The position numbers and the translations under genes are program-made. The notes under the pieces are model-generated. The model was not told the origin of the DNA and ran no database searches. It was given only the letters and a program-made list of their open reading frames with translations. A stretch of 64,000 nucleotides of DNA from Planctomycetaceae bacterium. Its GTDB lineage: Bacteria > Planctomycetota > Phycisphaerae > Sedimentisphaerales > UBA12454. Numbering within the stretch: position 1 is the stretch's first letter; each line of letters begins with the position of its first letter. The stretch covers positions 248,001-312,000 of the forward strand of contig JAJFVK010000013.1 in the NCBI GenBank assembly GCA_021371795.1. The letters run 5' to 3'. Positions 37,616 to 47,216 of the stretch are shown one piece after another.

Positions 37616-38046
37616 ATTTAAAATTTAACGATTTACTTCTTCGTATTCATAGTTCGTTTTGCTGAATAGAAAATTGCTCGAAGTTCCTTAGCCTCTTCGA
37701 TAAGACTTTTTACTTTTTTCTCCTGCATCATTTTCTCTTCAACCGCAAATTCAATCCAAAATAAACTCTCATCTGCTTCTTCAAGAACAATACTAAGTTT
37801 TGATTTAAAATGTGCCTTTGACTGTGCCAGACAACTCGCCCTGTAATTTGCCGCAACAGATGTCGAGCATCTTATCAATTGCCCTGCAATATGATTGCCT
37901 AATTTTGTCCCTTCGATCGCTAATGCAAATTTCACACAACGATGTGCAAATTTATTTGTCCTTAATTTTAGCATTTCAGAATTCAACATATTTGTAATCA
38001 CCTTAAAATTTATCAATTTTAAATTTTAAATCGTTAAATTTTAAAT
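37616..38046. mobile_element. inverted-repeat-bounded insert in the secretion operon
   Basis: ATTTAAAATTTAACGATTTA at 37616-37635 is the exact reverse complement of TAAATCGTTAAATTTTAAAT at 38027-38046. These 20-bp repeats enclose one gene (four-helix-bundle protein) between gspF and gspE. No transposase is inside. No target duplication was recognised, as the flanks are too AT-rich to judge. Confidence 0.5.
37633..37989 (-). CDS. four-helix-bundle (23S rRNA intervening sequence-type) protein
   Basis: 118 residues from the ATG at 37989 with AAGGTG upstream. Family pattern: KFAHRCVKFALAIEG, then GNHIAGQLIRCSTSVAANYRAS and EEADESLFWIEFAV. These small helical proteins were first found inside 23S rRNA insertions and also occur alone; their role is unclear. 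It has no known part in secretion. Its stop codon lies within the left inverted repeat, suggesting gene and repeats arrived together. Confidence 0.85.
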   Translation of the reverse strand: MLNSEMLKLRTNKFAHRCVKFALAIEGTKLGNHIAGQLIRCSTSVAANYRASCLAQSKAHFKSKLSIVLEEADESLFWIEFAVEEKMMQEKKVKSLIEEAKELRAIFYSAKRTMNTKK

Positions 38047-38048
38047 AT

Positions 38049-39743
38049 TTACAGGTCCGCCTGGGTTACTCTCAAAACTTCGGCAATCGTCGTCGCGCCT
38101 GCCAGAACTTTTTTCGCACCGTACATTCGCAGCGTTTGCAGACCCTTATCAATCGCTTTTTGTTTTATCGCTCCGGCAGTCTGACGAACGTTTATCATCT
38201 CGCGAATTTGTTCGTCAACCATCATCAACTCATAAATGCCTGTTCTGCCTTTGTAGCCGGTGTTGAAACACTTGCTGCATCCTGCTCCGATGAAAAATTG
38301 TCCGCTGTCAGCTTCTAATCCCAGTTCGCGAAGTTCGCCTTCTGTCGGATGATATTCCTGCCTGCATTCCGGACAGATTCTTCGCACAAGTCTTTGCGCA
38401 AGAACAGCAATCAGCGATGAGCTTACGAGATACGGCTCGACGCCGAGGTCTAAAAGCCTGCTTATCGCACCGGCTGAATCGTTCGTATGCAAAGTGCTGA
38501 ACACAAGGTGGCCGGTCAGCGACGATTGAATCGCCATTCTGGCGGTTTCCTCATCGCGAACTTCGCCGACCATTATAACATCAGGGTCCTGCCGCAAAAC
38601 GTGCCGCAGAGCCGTTACGAACGTCATACCCTTTCGAGTCGCAACCTGCATCTGGCTAATGCCGCCAAGCTGATATTCGATTGGGTCTTCGATAGTGATA
38701 ATATTTTTTTCGACCGCATTCATTCGGTTAAGCGCGGCGTAAAGCGTAGTACTTTTTCCACTGCCTGTCGGGCCTGTTACGAATATGACTCCGTGTGAAC
38801 GGTCAAGCAGCGAATCGAAAACCTTCAAATCTTCGTCCATCATGCCAAGCTCTGAAAGACCTAACAGACCGGTGCTCTTGTCCAAAAGACGCAGCACACA
38901 TCTTTCGCCGTAACTTGTCGGCACGGTACTGACGCGAAGGTCGATTTCACGATTGCCAAGACGTACCGAACATCTGCCATCCTGCGGCATTCTTCGCTCG
39001 GCGATATCCATTCCGGCCATAACCTTAATACGTGAGACGACAAGGGATAGAACATTGCGATTTAAACTTAGCGTATCGTATAAAATGCCGTCGATTCTAT
39101 AACGGATTTGAATTTTGCCTTCGTAAGGATGAACGTGAATATCGCTTGCCCGCAGTTGCAGAGCGCGAAAGAGAATATCATTGACGAGCCTTATCACAGG
39201 CGGACGGTTCACGACGTCGAGCAAATCGTCTGCTGTTGCGACCTCATCGACAAGCTGGTCGAGATTTTGGGAGTCAAGTTCCTCGGCAACCTCATCGATA
39301 ACAGTGCTTTTCTGTTCGTAAGCGGTATCGATTGCCGCGGTGATTGTCGCCTTGGTCGCAAGCGCGATATTAACCGCGCATCCAGTAAGCCTTGAAACAT
39401 TATCAGCCGATTCGGTATCGAATGGATGTGAAAGAACAACTGTGATTACGCTGTCGTCGCCGGGCGTTTTTACGCCGATTAGATAATGATGCTGCGCATA
39501 AGTGGGCGGAACATTTTCTATGAATTGCTTTGGAACGTTAGCGGTGTCGATTTCGGAATGGAACTCTATTTTCAGTACTTCGGCAAAAAGCCGTAAAACC
39601 GCCTCTTCGGTGAAATGCGGACAGGTAAGCAGTATTTCATCAAGTCTTTGCGGACTTGAGGCGCTTTGCTCAATAAGATTTGCGAGCATATCTGCATTAA
39701 CAAGCCCTGTCCTTTGGGCGGCTTTTATCAATAAATCTTTCAT
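38049..39743 (-). CDS. gspE: type II secretion ATPase GspE
   Basis: 564 residues. N-terminal MshEN-like domain, then the ATPase core with Walker A GPTGSGKST, Asp box, Walker B DPDVIMVGEVRDEETA and the His box. The four-cysteine zinc site is CPEC...CSKC near residue 480. It powers pseudopilus assembly from the cytoplasm. Separated from gspD by about 90 AT-rich bases without a visible promoter. Confidence 0.95.
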   Translation of the reverse strand: MKDLLIKAAQRTGLVNADMLANLIEQSASSPQRLDEILLTCPHFTEEAVLRLFAEVLKIEFHSEIDTANVPKQFIENVPPTYAQHHYLIGVKTPGDDSVITVVLSHPFDTESADNVSRLTGCAVNIALATKATITAAIDTAYEQKSTVIDEVAEELDSQNLDQLVDEVATADDLLDVVNRPPVIRLVNDILFRALQLRASDIHVHPYEGKIQIRYRIDGILYDTLSLNRNVLSLVVSRIKVMAGMDIAERRMPQDGRCSVRLGNREIDLRVSTVPTSYGERCVLRLLDKSTGLLGLSELGMMDEDLKVFDSLLDRSHGVIFVTGPTGSGKSTTLYAALNRMNAVEKNIITIEDPIEYQLGGISQMQVATRKGMTFVTALRHVLRQDPDVIMVGEVRDEETARMAIQSSLTGHLVFSTLHTNDSAGAISRLLDLGVEPYLVSSSLIAVLAQRLVRRICPECRQEYHPTEGELRELGLEADSGQFFIGAGCSKCFNTGYKGRTGIYELMMVDEQIREMINVRQTAGAIKQKAIDKGLQTLRMYGAKKVLAGATTIAEVLRVTQADL

Positions 39744-39836
39744 TCAACTGCATATCGAATTTAAAATTACACAACCGGTTTGCGGATGGTTAAAAATTTT
39801 AAATCTTAAATTTTAAATATTAAATCTGTTCATGCT

Positions 39837-42800
39837 TTATTTCGTCAAGATTTTCTGCGGTTCATTCGCATCATCCTGTTCGAGAACTTTTTCCGGATCT
39901 ACTGTCGGGTCTTTTATACCAGGGAAGCTTTCGTGCTTTTGAAATTGTGCTTCATGGCGTTCAAACTCAATCTGATTCTTCTTTGATATTTGTTTCAACT
40001 GATTCAAACTGCTCATAGCATCCGGCCTTGATATATTTGCTTTAACAAATACATAGAGCCTGCTTTCTTTGTCAGAATTATTCACATTTCGGAAAAGAGC
40101 GCCTGCAACTGGTATATCACCAAGAAATGGGGTTTTTCCACCACTCTTGGATTGGTTCAGTTTATTCAATCCGCCGAGAATAATCGTACTGCCGTCAGGA
40201 ACTGTTACTACCGTTTTTACATTGCTGGTTGTCATATCCGGAGGAGCTCCCGCCGGCTGGTTGCCAAAATCCTCACGAGTCATTTCGATTTCAAGCCGTA
40301 ACAATTCGCCTTCACTAATTTGAGGAGTGATTGCAAGTTTTATTTTCGCACTGTAGTCTTTCCATGTTTGCGTTGTAACAGGTATTGGCGTACTGCCGGT
40401 GGTAGTACCGGGATAACTTTGTGTTTCTTCAGATACATAAGTTTTGTTAGTAGTCTCGATAGTACCCTCTTCGTTATCATTGACTAATATCTTGGGTTGT
40501 GCCAGAACTCTGCCGTAGCCTTTGGTATCAACCAATTTCAACAATGCTTGTATCCTGTCGGCGCTGTAATAGCCGTGTGTTGTACCACTGTCCAATTTGG
40601 CTTCTATATGGTCGCCGGTTGCAGCATTCAACACGGCGGTCGTGGTGCCTACGTTGTTAGTTACAAAATCCTTGGCGTTTGTTACAACGTCCAAATCAAA
40701 CTGAAACGCATCGTTCTTTGTAACTTCCACAAGTGAAACGTCAATCAGTACTTGCGGCCTGCGTGTATCAAGGGTGTGTATAAGATTTCCAATCCAGTCC
40801 TGATTCTTTTTGCTCGCGTAAACGATAAGAGAAAAAGTTGCGACATCAGGAACTATAACAATATTATCTTCAGTATATTTTACAGTCTGCTGAATTTTGC
40901 CTTCTTTATCCTTTACCGTTTTTTCCATAAGACTGTTAAGCGTCTCGGCCAGTTTTTCAGGGTCCTGATTTTCAAGCCTGTAAATTCTGTATGGTATCGC
41001 CGTCTCAACCGGTTCGCGGTCAATGTAAGCAATTATCTGCGAAATCTGTGTATGCTGTTCCGGTGTTGCGTTTACCAGCAGAGAATTTGTCGATTCGAGC
41101 ATAACCACCTGCGGCTGGTCGAGCAGATTGGCACCGGTTGCGCTGTCACCGGTCATTTGTTGTGTCATTGCAGGCTGTGGTACTGCGTCGCCACCGGGTC
41201 TGGTTACAGTCTGTCTTCTGCTTGTGCTTGTACTTGAGCCGGTGTTGGTTGTGCCTTCGATAATGTTCAGTTCTTTCAGCGCATCAACGATTTGCATAAT
41301 ATCGATGAATTGAATTTCGTATTCGCGAATAGTCCGCAAATCCTGCTGTGGCACATCTAAAGAATCGATGATTTTATCGACCGATTCCAATTCCGTCGGA
41401 AGACCTATCATTAAAATTCGGTTCGTGCGTTTGTCGAAATCAACATATACGCTTCTTGCTGTCGTTTCGCCGGTAGTTGTCGTGCCGGTCGGCACACCCG
41501 GCTGCGGTGTCGGCCTTACAGGTCTTGTTACACGCCCCGGTATCCCGCCGTCAGTCGCCGCGGTTGAAGTCGCTCCGATTGTTATATCTACTGTTCCCAT
41601 CTGCTCGGCAAGCGCCTTAATTTTCGTTACAAGACTTTCAGCAATCGTATATTTCAAAACGCGGAGTTTGAAATCTTTCGGCGCACCCGGCACATCGACC
41701 AGCGCCAGCAGGTCTTCGATTCGCTGCATACGGAACGCATATTCGGTGATAACCAACGTACCGATTTCCGGAATTTCAGTGATATTGGAACCGAGTTTCA
41801 TTTCCGTCAGTAATTTTCTCGCTGTTACGGTGTTGATGTATTTTAACCGCATTACTTTTGTTACCGCGATATCACCCGGCCGGATATTTCCGTCAACAAG
41901 CGTTGGGTCCTGATCGAGCGATTCGGCAACAGGAACGATTGTAACGAGATTACCTTTTCTGCTCATGGAAAGATTTTTGAATTTCAAAACCGATTCAAGC
42001 AGCGTGTAAAGTTCGCCAACGCGGATTTTACCCTGAACCTTCACGCTGACAGCGCCCATTACTTTAGTTTCATCGTAAAGATAATTCAAATTCAGATACT
42101 TGCCGACAAGCTCTATTAGCGTAACGATTTCGAGTTTGTCCGGCAGATTAAGCTCAAGTATTTCATCCCTGTTTGGAATATTCACCTCGTTTATCGCGGG
42201 CGTTTTTGTCTGTGCCGTTTGTTGCAAAACATCGTTAACTTCCGGCGTTAGTGTAACAACAGTCTCTGCCGTCTGCGGCTGTTTTTCTGGCTCGACAGGT
42301 TTTGCCTTATTAGCATCCTGTTGCGCTTTTGTAATTTCAGCCTGTGCCTGCCTTAATTGCTCGTCAAGTTTTGCTGCCTCTTGCTTTTCCTTATCCGCTT
42401 TTGCAGCAACGGCAAGCTCACTCATAAATTCGCTTAATCCGTCAACATCGGTTGCGGCTTCCTTTGCTTTAACGTTTTCCGTATTTGTTGCGGTCGCATT
42501 AGCCTCAACAACCGCCTGCGGCTCAACCGCAAAATTCGGTTCGCTGTTAACGCTCGCGTTAACGTCTGCGATGTTAGCATCTGCGGTTTTTGCTTCCGCG
42601 ACGACTGGAGCGATTGCCAATTCATTTATTATTTTTATAATGGCTTCTGTTTCTGCTTTTGGCGCAATAACTACGGGCTGACCATTTATTTTATCGATGA
42701 TGACTTTTACAGCCTGTGAATTTGCGTTGCCTTCAAGCAGATTGCCAACAGAAAAATTTTTGCCTAACTTTTCCCCAACCGCCTCATTGGTCGGCATTTG

Positions 42801-43139
42801 TTTGCCGGCCGCAATATCGAAAAATCTGATTTCGTAAGGCTCATTCTGGTCAACCAATTTCAGCAAATTGCCTGCGTACACAAGCATCTGCGGGTCCGTT
42901 GTTACTGACAATGCGCTGGTGCCGGGAATTATAACTGCCGAGCCGGGTATCTTACTTGCCGTGAGAAAATCTTTGGCCTGCTGGGCGGTAATATTTCGCA
43001 TCGAAAAAATTCGAACGCGAACCGGCTCATTAACTTCAGCCGCCAAAAGCGGTAATGAACAGAAATTCACTGTAAATATTAATACAAACAGCAGCGGTAC
43101 AAACACCCGCTGCCTTGTAATTCTTACATCAAAAGGCAT
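39837..43139 (-). CDS. gspD: type II secretion secretin GspD, unusually long
   Basis: 1100 residues from the ATG at 43139 (GGAG upstream; earlier in-frame starts lack a signal peptide). Signal peptide, an N-terminal domain with QQAKDFLTASKIPGSA, a long Ala/Glu/Lys/Thr-rich linker (about 190-320), several secretin N domains, then the beta-barrel gate with VPDGSTIILGGLNKL and TPFLGDIPVAGALFRN. Typical GspD is about 650 residues; the extra length is the linker plus extra N domains. The C-terminal tail is charged. It forms the outer-membrane channel. Preceded by the 104-nt element copy C. Confidence 0.92.
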   Translation of the reverse strand: MPFDVRITRQRVFVPLLFVLIFTVNFCSLPLLAAEVNEPVRVRIFSMRNITAQQAKDFLTASKIPGSAVIIPGTSALSVTTDPQMLVYAGNLLKLVDQNEPYEIRFFDIAAGKQMPTNEAVGEKLGKNFSVGNLLEGNANSQAVKVIIDKINGQPVVIAPKAETEAIIKIINELAIAPVVAEAKTADANIADVNASVNSEPNFAVEPQAVVEANATATNTENVKAKEAATDVDGLSEFMSELAVAAKADKEKQEAAKLDEQLRQAQAEITKAQQDANKAKPVEPEKQPQTAETVVTLTPEVNDVLQQTAQTKTPAINEVNIPNRDEILELNLPDKLEIVTLIELVGKYLNLNYLYDETKVMGAVSVKVQGKIRVGELYTLLESVLKFKNLSMSRKGNLVTIVPVAESLDQDPTLVDGNIRPGDIAVTKVMRLKYINTVTARKLLTEMKLGSNITEIPEIGTLVITEYAFRMQRIEDLLALVDVPGAPKDFKLRVLKYTIAESLVTKIKALAEQMGTVDITIGATSTAATDGGIPGRVTRPVRPTPQPGVPTGTTTTGETTARSVYVDFDKRTNRILMIGLPTELESVDKIIDSLDVPQQDLRTIREYEIQFIDIMQIVDALKELNIIEGTTNTGSSTSTSRRQTVTRPGGDAVPQPAMTQQMTGDSATGANLLDQPQVVMLESTNSLLVNATPEQHTQISQIIAYIDREPVETAIPYRIYRLENQDPEKLAETLNSLMEKTVKDKEGKIQQTVKYTEDNIVIVPDVATFSLIVYASKKNQDWIGNLIHTLDTRRPQVLIDVSLVEVTKNDAFQFDLDVVTNAKDFVTNNVGTTTAVLNAATGDHIEAKLDSGTTHGYYSADRIQALLKLVDTKGYGRVLAQPKILVNDNEEGTIETTNKTYVSEETQSYPGTTTGSTPIPVTTQTWKDYSAKIKLAITPQISEGELLRLEIEMTREDFGNQPAGAPPDMTTSNVKTVVTVPDGSTIILGGLNKLNQSKSGGKTPFLGDIPVAGALFRNVNNSDKESRLYVFVKANISRPDAMSSLNQLKQISKKNQIEFERHEAQFQKHESFPGIKDPTVDPEKVLEQDDANEPQKILTK

Positions 43140-43280
43140 TAAATTCTCCAAAAGCACCATTGCATAACTTTGAAGCGGTATATAAGGTTTTATCGGACAA
43201 ATAGTCATAAAATGTTTAAAAATAATGCGTTAGAAGTATTGTTCCTGCCTCCGTGCAGCTCGGGCAAATTTTATTGCCCA

Positions 43281-43384
43281 TACCAACAGTCTTAAACAAC
43301 TGCGTTCTTGATTCGCGGCTTAGCGAAGCCGGTGTAATGACTTATGAACCGCTCAACGCGCTATTAAAAAATACCTGTGGTATT
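43281..43384 (-). repeat. 104-nt structured leader element, copy C
   Basis: Minus-strand copy. Mini-hairpin AATACC-ACA-GGTATT (43370-43384), core GTCATTACACCGGCTTCGCT with a perfect inner stem CGGCT/AGCCG, closing-stem halves AATAGCG and CGCAGTT (one mismatch), and end TGTTGGTA (43281-43288). It starts at the stop codon of the GspC-like gene and lies in the leader of gspD, about 140 bases before its ATG. Confidence 0.72.
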
Positions 43385-44358
43385 TACTTTTGTGTCCTGA
43401 CTCTTCTTATTTTTACTGGTTCGGCCGGTTTGTTCGGCTCGCTATTGGCTGGAGCGGCACCTGCCGGCTGTGTTTTTTCTTCAACTTTAGGCTGCGGAAC
43501 TGTGTCGGCCTTGGGATTTGGAGTATTCGTATCTCCAGTCGCAGTCTGCTGTTGCAACTGCTTGGCTTCGTCTTCCAGCATTTTCAGCATTTGACCTAAC
43601 CCATCAAGTTCGTTTGCTTCAGAATCAGACATTCCAGCATTCGGGTCACTCTGCATCTGCTTAAGCCATTCGATATTATTCTGTGTGTTTTTGAGCTGCT
43701 CTTCCGGCGTGAGTTCAGGCTCAATCTGTGCCGGTATCTGGTTGACAACAGGGATTTCTGGAGTGGTTGCGCTGGTAACTTTTTCGCTGTTTGCCGACAA
43801 GATAACAGGCACGGATTTTTCGAGTTCGCCGGTATAAGATTTAACCAAGTCGAGCTTGTCTTGTCGTTCGGCAACAAGTTCGTATCTCCTGCCGTTATCA
43901 TTAATTAGAACGCTTCCGTCGCCGACTTTCTCAATGTTCAAATGGCCGACTTTGCTGCCCTGTTTGACCCAATGCAGCCCCTTGCCAACCTCATCTATTA
44001 ACGCCCATGACTGGGTCGTATCGCCAAAATGATAACTGGTGCCCAATAACTTAAACGCGGCACTTACCTCGACTTTTGGACGAATCGGCCTGTTGTCAGC
44101 CGTTGGCTGCTGAACCGGCTGCGGTGGCGGCGGAGGATTGATTCGTAACGCAAATTTTTTCGCCTGAACGACCAAAGGCGTGTCCTGCTGGCCGTCATAA
44201 GTTGTTTTGCCGGAATAACTTGTCTGCATCTGCTCGGCTACTCCCGGCTTAGACAAAATATCCTTTAAACCCGGCTCGGCAGCAAAAGACACTGAATTCA
44301 GCGCAACGGCCCCCACAACCATCATTGCCGTCGTTAATTTAATATGTCTGAAGTCCAT
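43384..44358 (-). CDS. GspC-like periplasmic secretion protein
   Basis: About 324 residues from the ATG at 44358 (AGGTAAG upstream; ATG 44364 also possible). Signal peptide ending SVSFAAEPG, a Pro-rich stretch (NPPPPPQPVQQP), then a small beta domain (VSAAFKLLGTSYHFGDTTQS ... VKQGSKVGHLNIEKVGDGSV) that resembles the homology region of GspC/PulC. The long C-terminal part is Gln/Glu/Pro/Thr-rich. First gene of the operon, before gspD, as GspC usually is. GspC identity is inferred from position and fold pattern. Confidence 0.6.
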   Translation of the reverse strand: MDFRHIKLTTAMMVVGAVALNSVSFAAEPGLKDILSKPGVAEQMQTSYSGKTTYDGQQDTPLVVQAKKFALRINPPPPPQPVQQPTADNRPIRPKVEVSAAFKLLGTSYHFGDTTQSWALIDEVGKGLHWVKQGSKVGHLNIEKVGDGSVLINDNGRRYELVAERQDKLDLVKSYTGELEKSVPVILSANSEKVTSATTPEIPVVNQIPAQIEPELTPEEQLKNTQNNIEWLKQMQSDPNAGMSDSEANELDGLGQMLKMLEDEAKQLQQQTATGDTNTPNPKADTVPQPKVEEKTQPAGAAPANSEPNKPAEPVKIRRVRTQK

Positions 44359-44461
44359 AATCATCTTACCTGCCAAATCGAGAAACAATCTTACTTAATT
44401 TGACATCGGATAATCGGATAAGTTCCCATTAAATTAAAATAAAACAATCCCACTGTCGTCT

Positions 44462-44491
44462 ATTATAATACATGCAAGTTTTATAGTTCAA
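44462..44491 (-). promoter_or_regulatory. promoter of the type II secretion operon
   Basis: TTGAAC, 18-nt spacer, TATAAT on the minus strand; predicted leader of about 95 nt. Confidence 0.65.
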
Positions 44492-44994
44492 AACTTTCGT
44501 CAAAACACGATTTTGCTGAACTTATAAACGATTTTGGACAAAATAAGTTTGCGCACATTTTAAATGAAAATCATTCTAACTATTTTGCTCACATCAGATT
44601 ATCGTTTTTTGTCGTTTTTTAATTTTTTATCAAAAACAGTGTTTAATGTGCGCACGTTTCAGAGTTTTTTCGTTTTTTCGGCCAAAATCCGCGTCAAAAA
44701 TCGAATTTTTCGAAAACTCGCAACATCCGCGCAGGTTTTCGCTTGCGCAAATTTTCGCAGACACTACATATAGTTGTCAGGTATTAGCTGATAGTCGATA
44801 GTGCGCTTTCTTGAGTGCAAGAATGTGCAAGGCGCAAGTTTTGGTGGTAACAAAATGAATGAAAAAGTATTTAAAATGCACCAAACAGAAGTGAATCAAC
44901 ATCAAACGGAAGTAAAATCGCAGGAAATAACAAAAATGGAAAATTGGCCTCTGCCAAACCTGCAACTTTTTACTCAGCCACTCAACGAAAAAAC
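44492..44994. other. intergenic region without a supported gene
   Basis: AT- and T-rich (several TTTTTT runs), with two GCGCAC boxes (44551 and 44652 areas). A plus ORF at 44855-45049 has a HQTEV duplication, but its end runs through a strong terminator, so it is not called. Confidence 0.6.
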
Positions 44995-45033
44995 AAAAAA
45001 CCCGTCGAGATTAACTCGACGGGTTTTATTTTT
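44995..45033. terminator. bidirectional terminator after tig
   Basis: CCCGTCGAG-ATTAA-CTCGACGGG, a perfect 9-bp stem with A/T tracts on both sides; on the minus strand it follows the trigger factor stop by about 50 bases. Confidence 0.9.
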
Positions 45034-45078
45034 AACTCTTTACCCCTAACTTACATTCGGGACTCTGAAGCTGACCAA

Positions 45079-46641
45079 TTATTTTTCTTTTTTCTTGGCC
45101 GGTGCTTTGCGGACTGGCTTTTCGTGTTTGTGATCGTGATGCTCTTCTTTATCAGCCTTCTTTTCCGCTTTCTTTTCAGTTTTTTCCGCCTTCTCGGCAC
45201 TTTCTGTTTTTTCAGCTTTTTCAGCTTTCTTTACAGGTTTGACTTTTGCAGCGGCTTTCTCTGCGGCCTTTTTCTGTTTTTCTTCGATTTTTTTCGGCTC
45301 AATTTCTGAAACTTTTGCCGTCTCGAGAATTTTGTCTATGCACTTGAGTTCGCGAATTTCGAGGGCTGCTTCAGTCAATGAACCGTCACGAGCCATCTGC
45401 TCACGAAGTTTTTCCGGACGAGTCTGGCGGTACATCGCAGCCTGTGCGATATAGCCGTTGATTTCTTCTTCGGTCGCTTCGATGCTCAGCTTCTTGGCGA
45501 CTGCATCCATAACAAAGAACGCTTTCAACTGCTGCTGTGCCTGCTGCTCGCTTGAATCCTTGAGCTCTTCCATCTGCTTTGCGACTTCTTCGGCCTTTGT
45601 GCCCTGCAGCAACATTCTTGTATATTGACGCTGGAGAATATTTCTTGACTGGTCTGCGACAACATCCATCGGCAGTTCGAAATCAACCTGTTCATTCAGG
45701 TAATCACGAACTTCCTGACGCATAACTTCTTTCTGCTGACGTTCGATATTCTTTTCATTTCTCTCGCGCAGGACTTTCTTCAGTTCGTCAACGTTCGCAA
45801 CGCCGATTCTCTTGAAGAACTCTTCGTTCATTTCCGCCGGCTCGAGTTTCTTTACATCGTTTACTTTAATTTCAATTTCGACTTTTTTGCCGCGATATTT
45901 TTCATCGTAGAATGTCGCAGGAACATCTGTGCTGGTGGTTTTTGTATCGTTCGCCTTTGCGCCGACCAGAAGTTTATCCAAACCTTCAACGAAAACCTTC
46001 GCTACTAAGCCGCGTTCGTTAACGTTAATTTCAGTATTTCTAATCACTTCCATCTCGCCGCCTTCAGGCTTCAATACGACATCAGCGATAACCTGATCTT
46101 CGAGTGCGATTTTGCCCTCTTTTGGCTTATATGTGCCCAGACGGTTTTGAAGCTCTGTGATTTCCTTATCAAGCATTTCGTCTTTAACTTCGATTTTCGG
46201 CTTGTCAACGGATATGCCTTCGAGTGCCGGCAGTTCAAATTCCGGACGAACTTCGATTTCAAATTCGAATTTCATCGGGCCTTTTTCCGGCATCTCAACT
46301 TTTTCGTGTTCGATGTTCGGGTCGCCGATTGAATTGAGACTGTTATCCTTCAGTGCCGCTTCGCTGGCGTCCATCATCAGTTTCAGCTTTACCTGCTCTG
46401 TGGATTCCTTGCCGTAACGCTTCTCGAGAAGCCTTCTCGGCGCCCTGCCTTTGCGAAAGCCGGGAACGATAGCGTCTTTTCTCAACTGCTCATATTGTTC
46501 ATCGAGAGCTTTGGTGATTTTCTCCGCTGGAATTTCAATCGAGACTTTCTTTTTGCATGGACCTGCATCGGAAATTTCGACGATGTTTTTGATTTCGTCT
46601 TTTGTTTCAGTTTGATTTGCTTCTTTTTCTTTTTTTGCCAT
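45079..46641 (-). CDS. tig: trigger factor with long Lys/Glu tail
   Basis: Ribosome-bound chaperone, 520 residues. The ribosome-binding signature PGFRKGRAPRRLLEKRYG is present, followed by a middle domain that does not look like a standard FKBP PPIase, and the helical chaperone domain. The last 80 residues are a low-complexity Lys/Glu/Ala tail with a histidine cluster (EEHHDHKHEKP). Typical trigger factor is about 430-450 residues; the extra length is this tail. Confidence 0.9.
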   Translation of the reverse strand: MAKKEKEANQTETKDEIKNIVEISDAGPCKKKVSIEIPAEKITKALDEQYEQLRKDAIVPGFRKGRAPRRLLEKRYGKESTEQVKLKLMMDASEAALKDNSLNSIGDPNIEHEKVEMPEKGPMKFEFEIEVRPEFELPALEGISVDKPKIEVKDEMLDKEITELQNRLGTYKPKEGKIALEDQVIADVVLKPEGGEMEVIRNTEINVNERGLVAKVFVEGLDKLLVGAKANDTKTTSTDVPATFYDEKYRGKKVEIEIKVNDVKKLEPAEMNEEFFKRIGVANVDELKKVLRERNEKNIERQQKEVMRQEVRDYLNEQVDFELPMDVVADQSRNILQRQYTRMLLQGTKAEEVAKQMEELKDSSEQQAQQQLKAFFVMDAVAKKLSIEATEEEINGYIAQAAMYRQTRPEKLREQMARDGSLTEAALEIRELKCIDKILETAKVSEIEPKKIEEKQKKAAEKAAAKVKPVKKAEKAEKTESAEKAEKTEKKAEKKADKEEHHDHKHEKPVRKAPAKKKEK

Positions 46642-46821
46642 TTTGAATTGCTCCGTTAAAAAATATTAATTTTCGCCCAAGCCCCTGCCGTAATCGGCAA
46701 AGACTGACCACTACATTCTTGTCCTTGTCAGCCTCTAAAACTTGAGATTGCTTCGTCGTCCCGCTTCGCTAAAAGCTACGCAGGACTCCTCGCAATGACA
46801 GAGGCGGTAAAACATATAAAC
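46642..46821. repeat. intergenic region with an ATTGC/GCAATGACA repeat
   Basis: GAGATTGCTTCG ... CTCGCAATGACA (about 46743-46801) is the same module type as at 55538-55573. No gene. Confidence 0.5.
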
Positions 46822-46863
46822 AAAAAAACTTCAGTACCACCTTTTAAGGTAATATGCCTGAAG
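46822..46863 (-). terminator. terminator downstream of tRNA-Gly
   Basis: CTTCAG ... CTGAAG with inner ACCTT/AAGGT, then seven T's on the minus strand. It lies about 140 bases beyond the tRNA 3' end; the stretch between has no ORF and could be a long tRNA trailer or a small RNA. Confidence 0.75.
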
Positions 46864-47003
46864 CCGATTCACGACCAAAAAATCCTTTTTGGCGGCTTTA
46901 TGACATATCAGCAACCTGCGCCAGACTGACTTCAGCCGGTACCTTACTGATACTTTGTTTCGTTAATTTCAGACGCCACAAGAGCTTACATCCATTAACA
47001 AAA

Positions 47004-47074
47004 GCGGGTGATGAGGGTCGAACTCACGACATTCACGTTGGCAACGTGACGCTCTACCACTGAGCTACACCCGC
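47004..47074 (-). tRNA. tRNA-Gly (anticodon GCC)
   Basis: Acceptor GCGGGTG/CACCCGC, D arm GCTC-AGTGGTA-GAGC, anticodon arm TCACG-TTGCCAA-CGTGA, T arm GTGAG-TTCGACC-CTCAT. CCA is not encoded. Confidence 0.97.
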
Positions 47075-47087
47075 AATGGAAACGGAC

Positions 47088-47116
47088 AGTATAAATGAAA
47101 CTTATAAGATTTTCAA
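47088..47116 (-). promoter_or_regulatory. promoter of tRNA-Gly
   Basis: TTGAAA, 17-nt spacer, TATACT, ending 13 bases before the tRNA 5' end. Confidence 0.75.
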
Positions 47117-47216
47117 GTGATTTTTTGCGAGTTTTTTGGGGAATTTCCGTATTCGCAACCATCTAAAATTACCCACGCTTTAAATTTACCTGCGATAAAT
47201 AAAAGAAGAAAGTGTT

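Noticed and set aside
44564-44773. Plus ORF of 69 codons in the T-rich intergenic region.
   Set aside because: Composition follows the T runs, there is no ribosome-binding site, and nothing resembles a known protein.
44855-45049. Small plus-strand protein with a HQTEV duplication.
   Set aside because: Its last codons are the strong bidirectional terminator, the ribosome-binding site is poor and no family is recognised.
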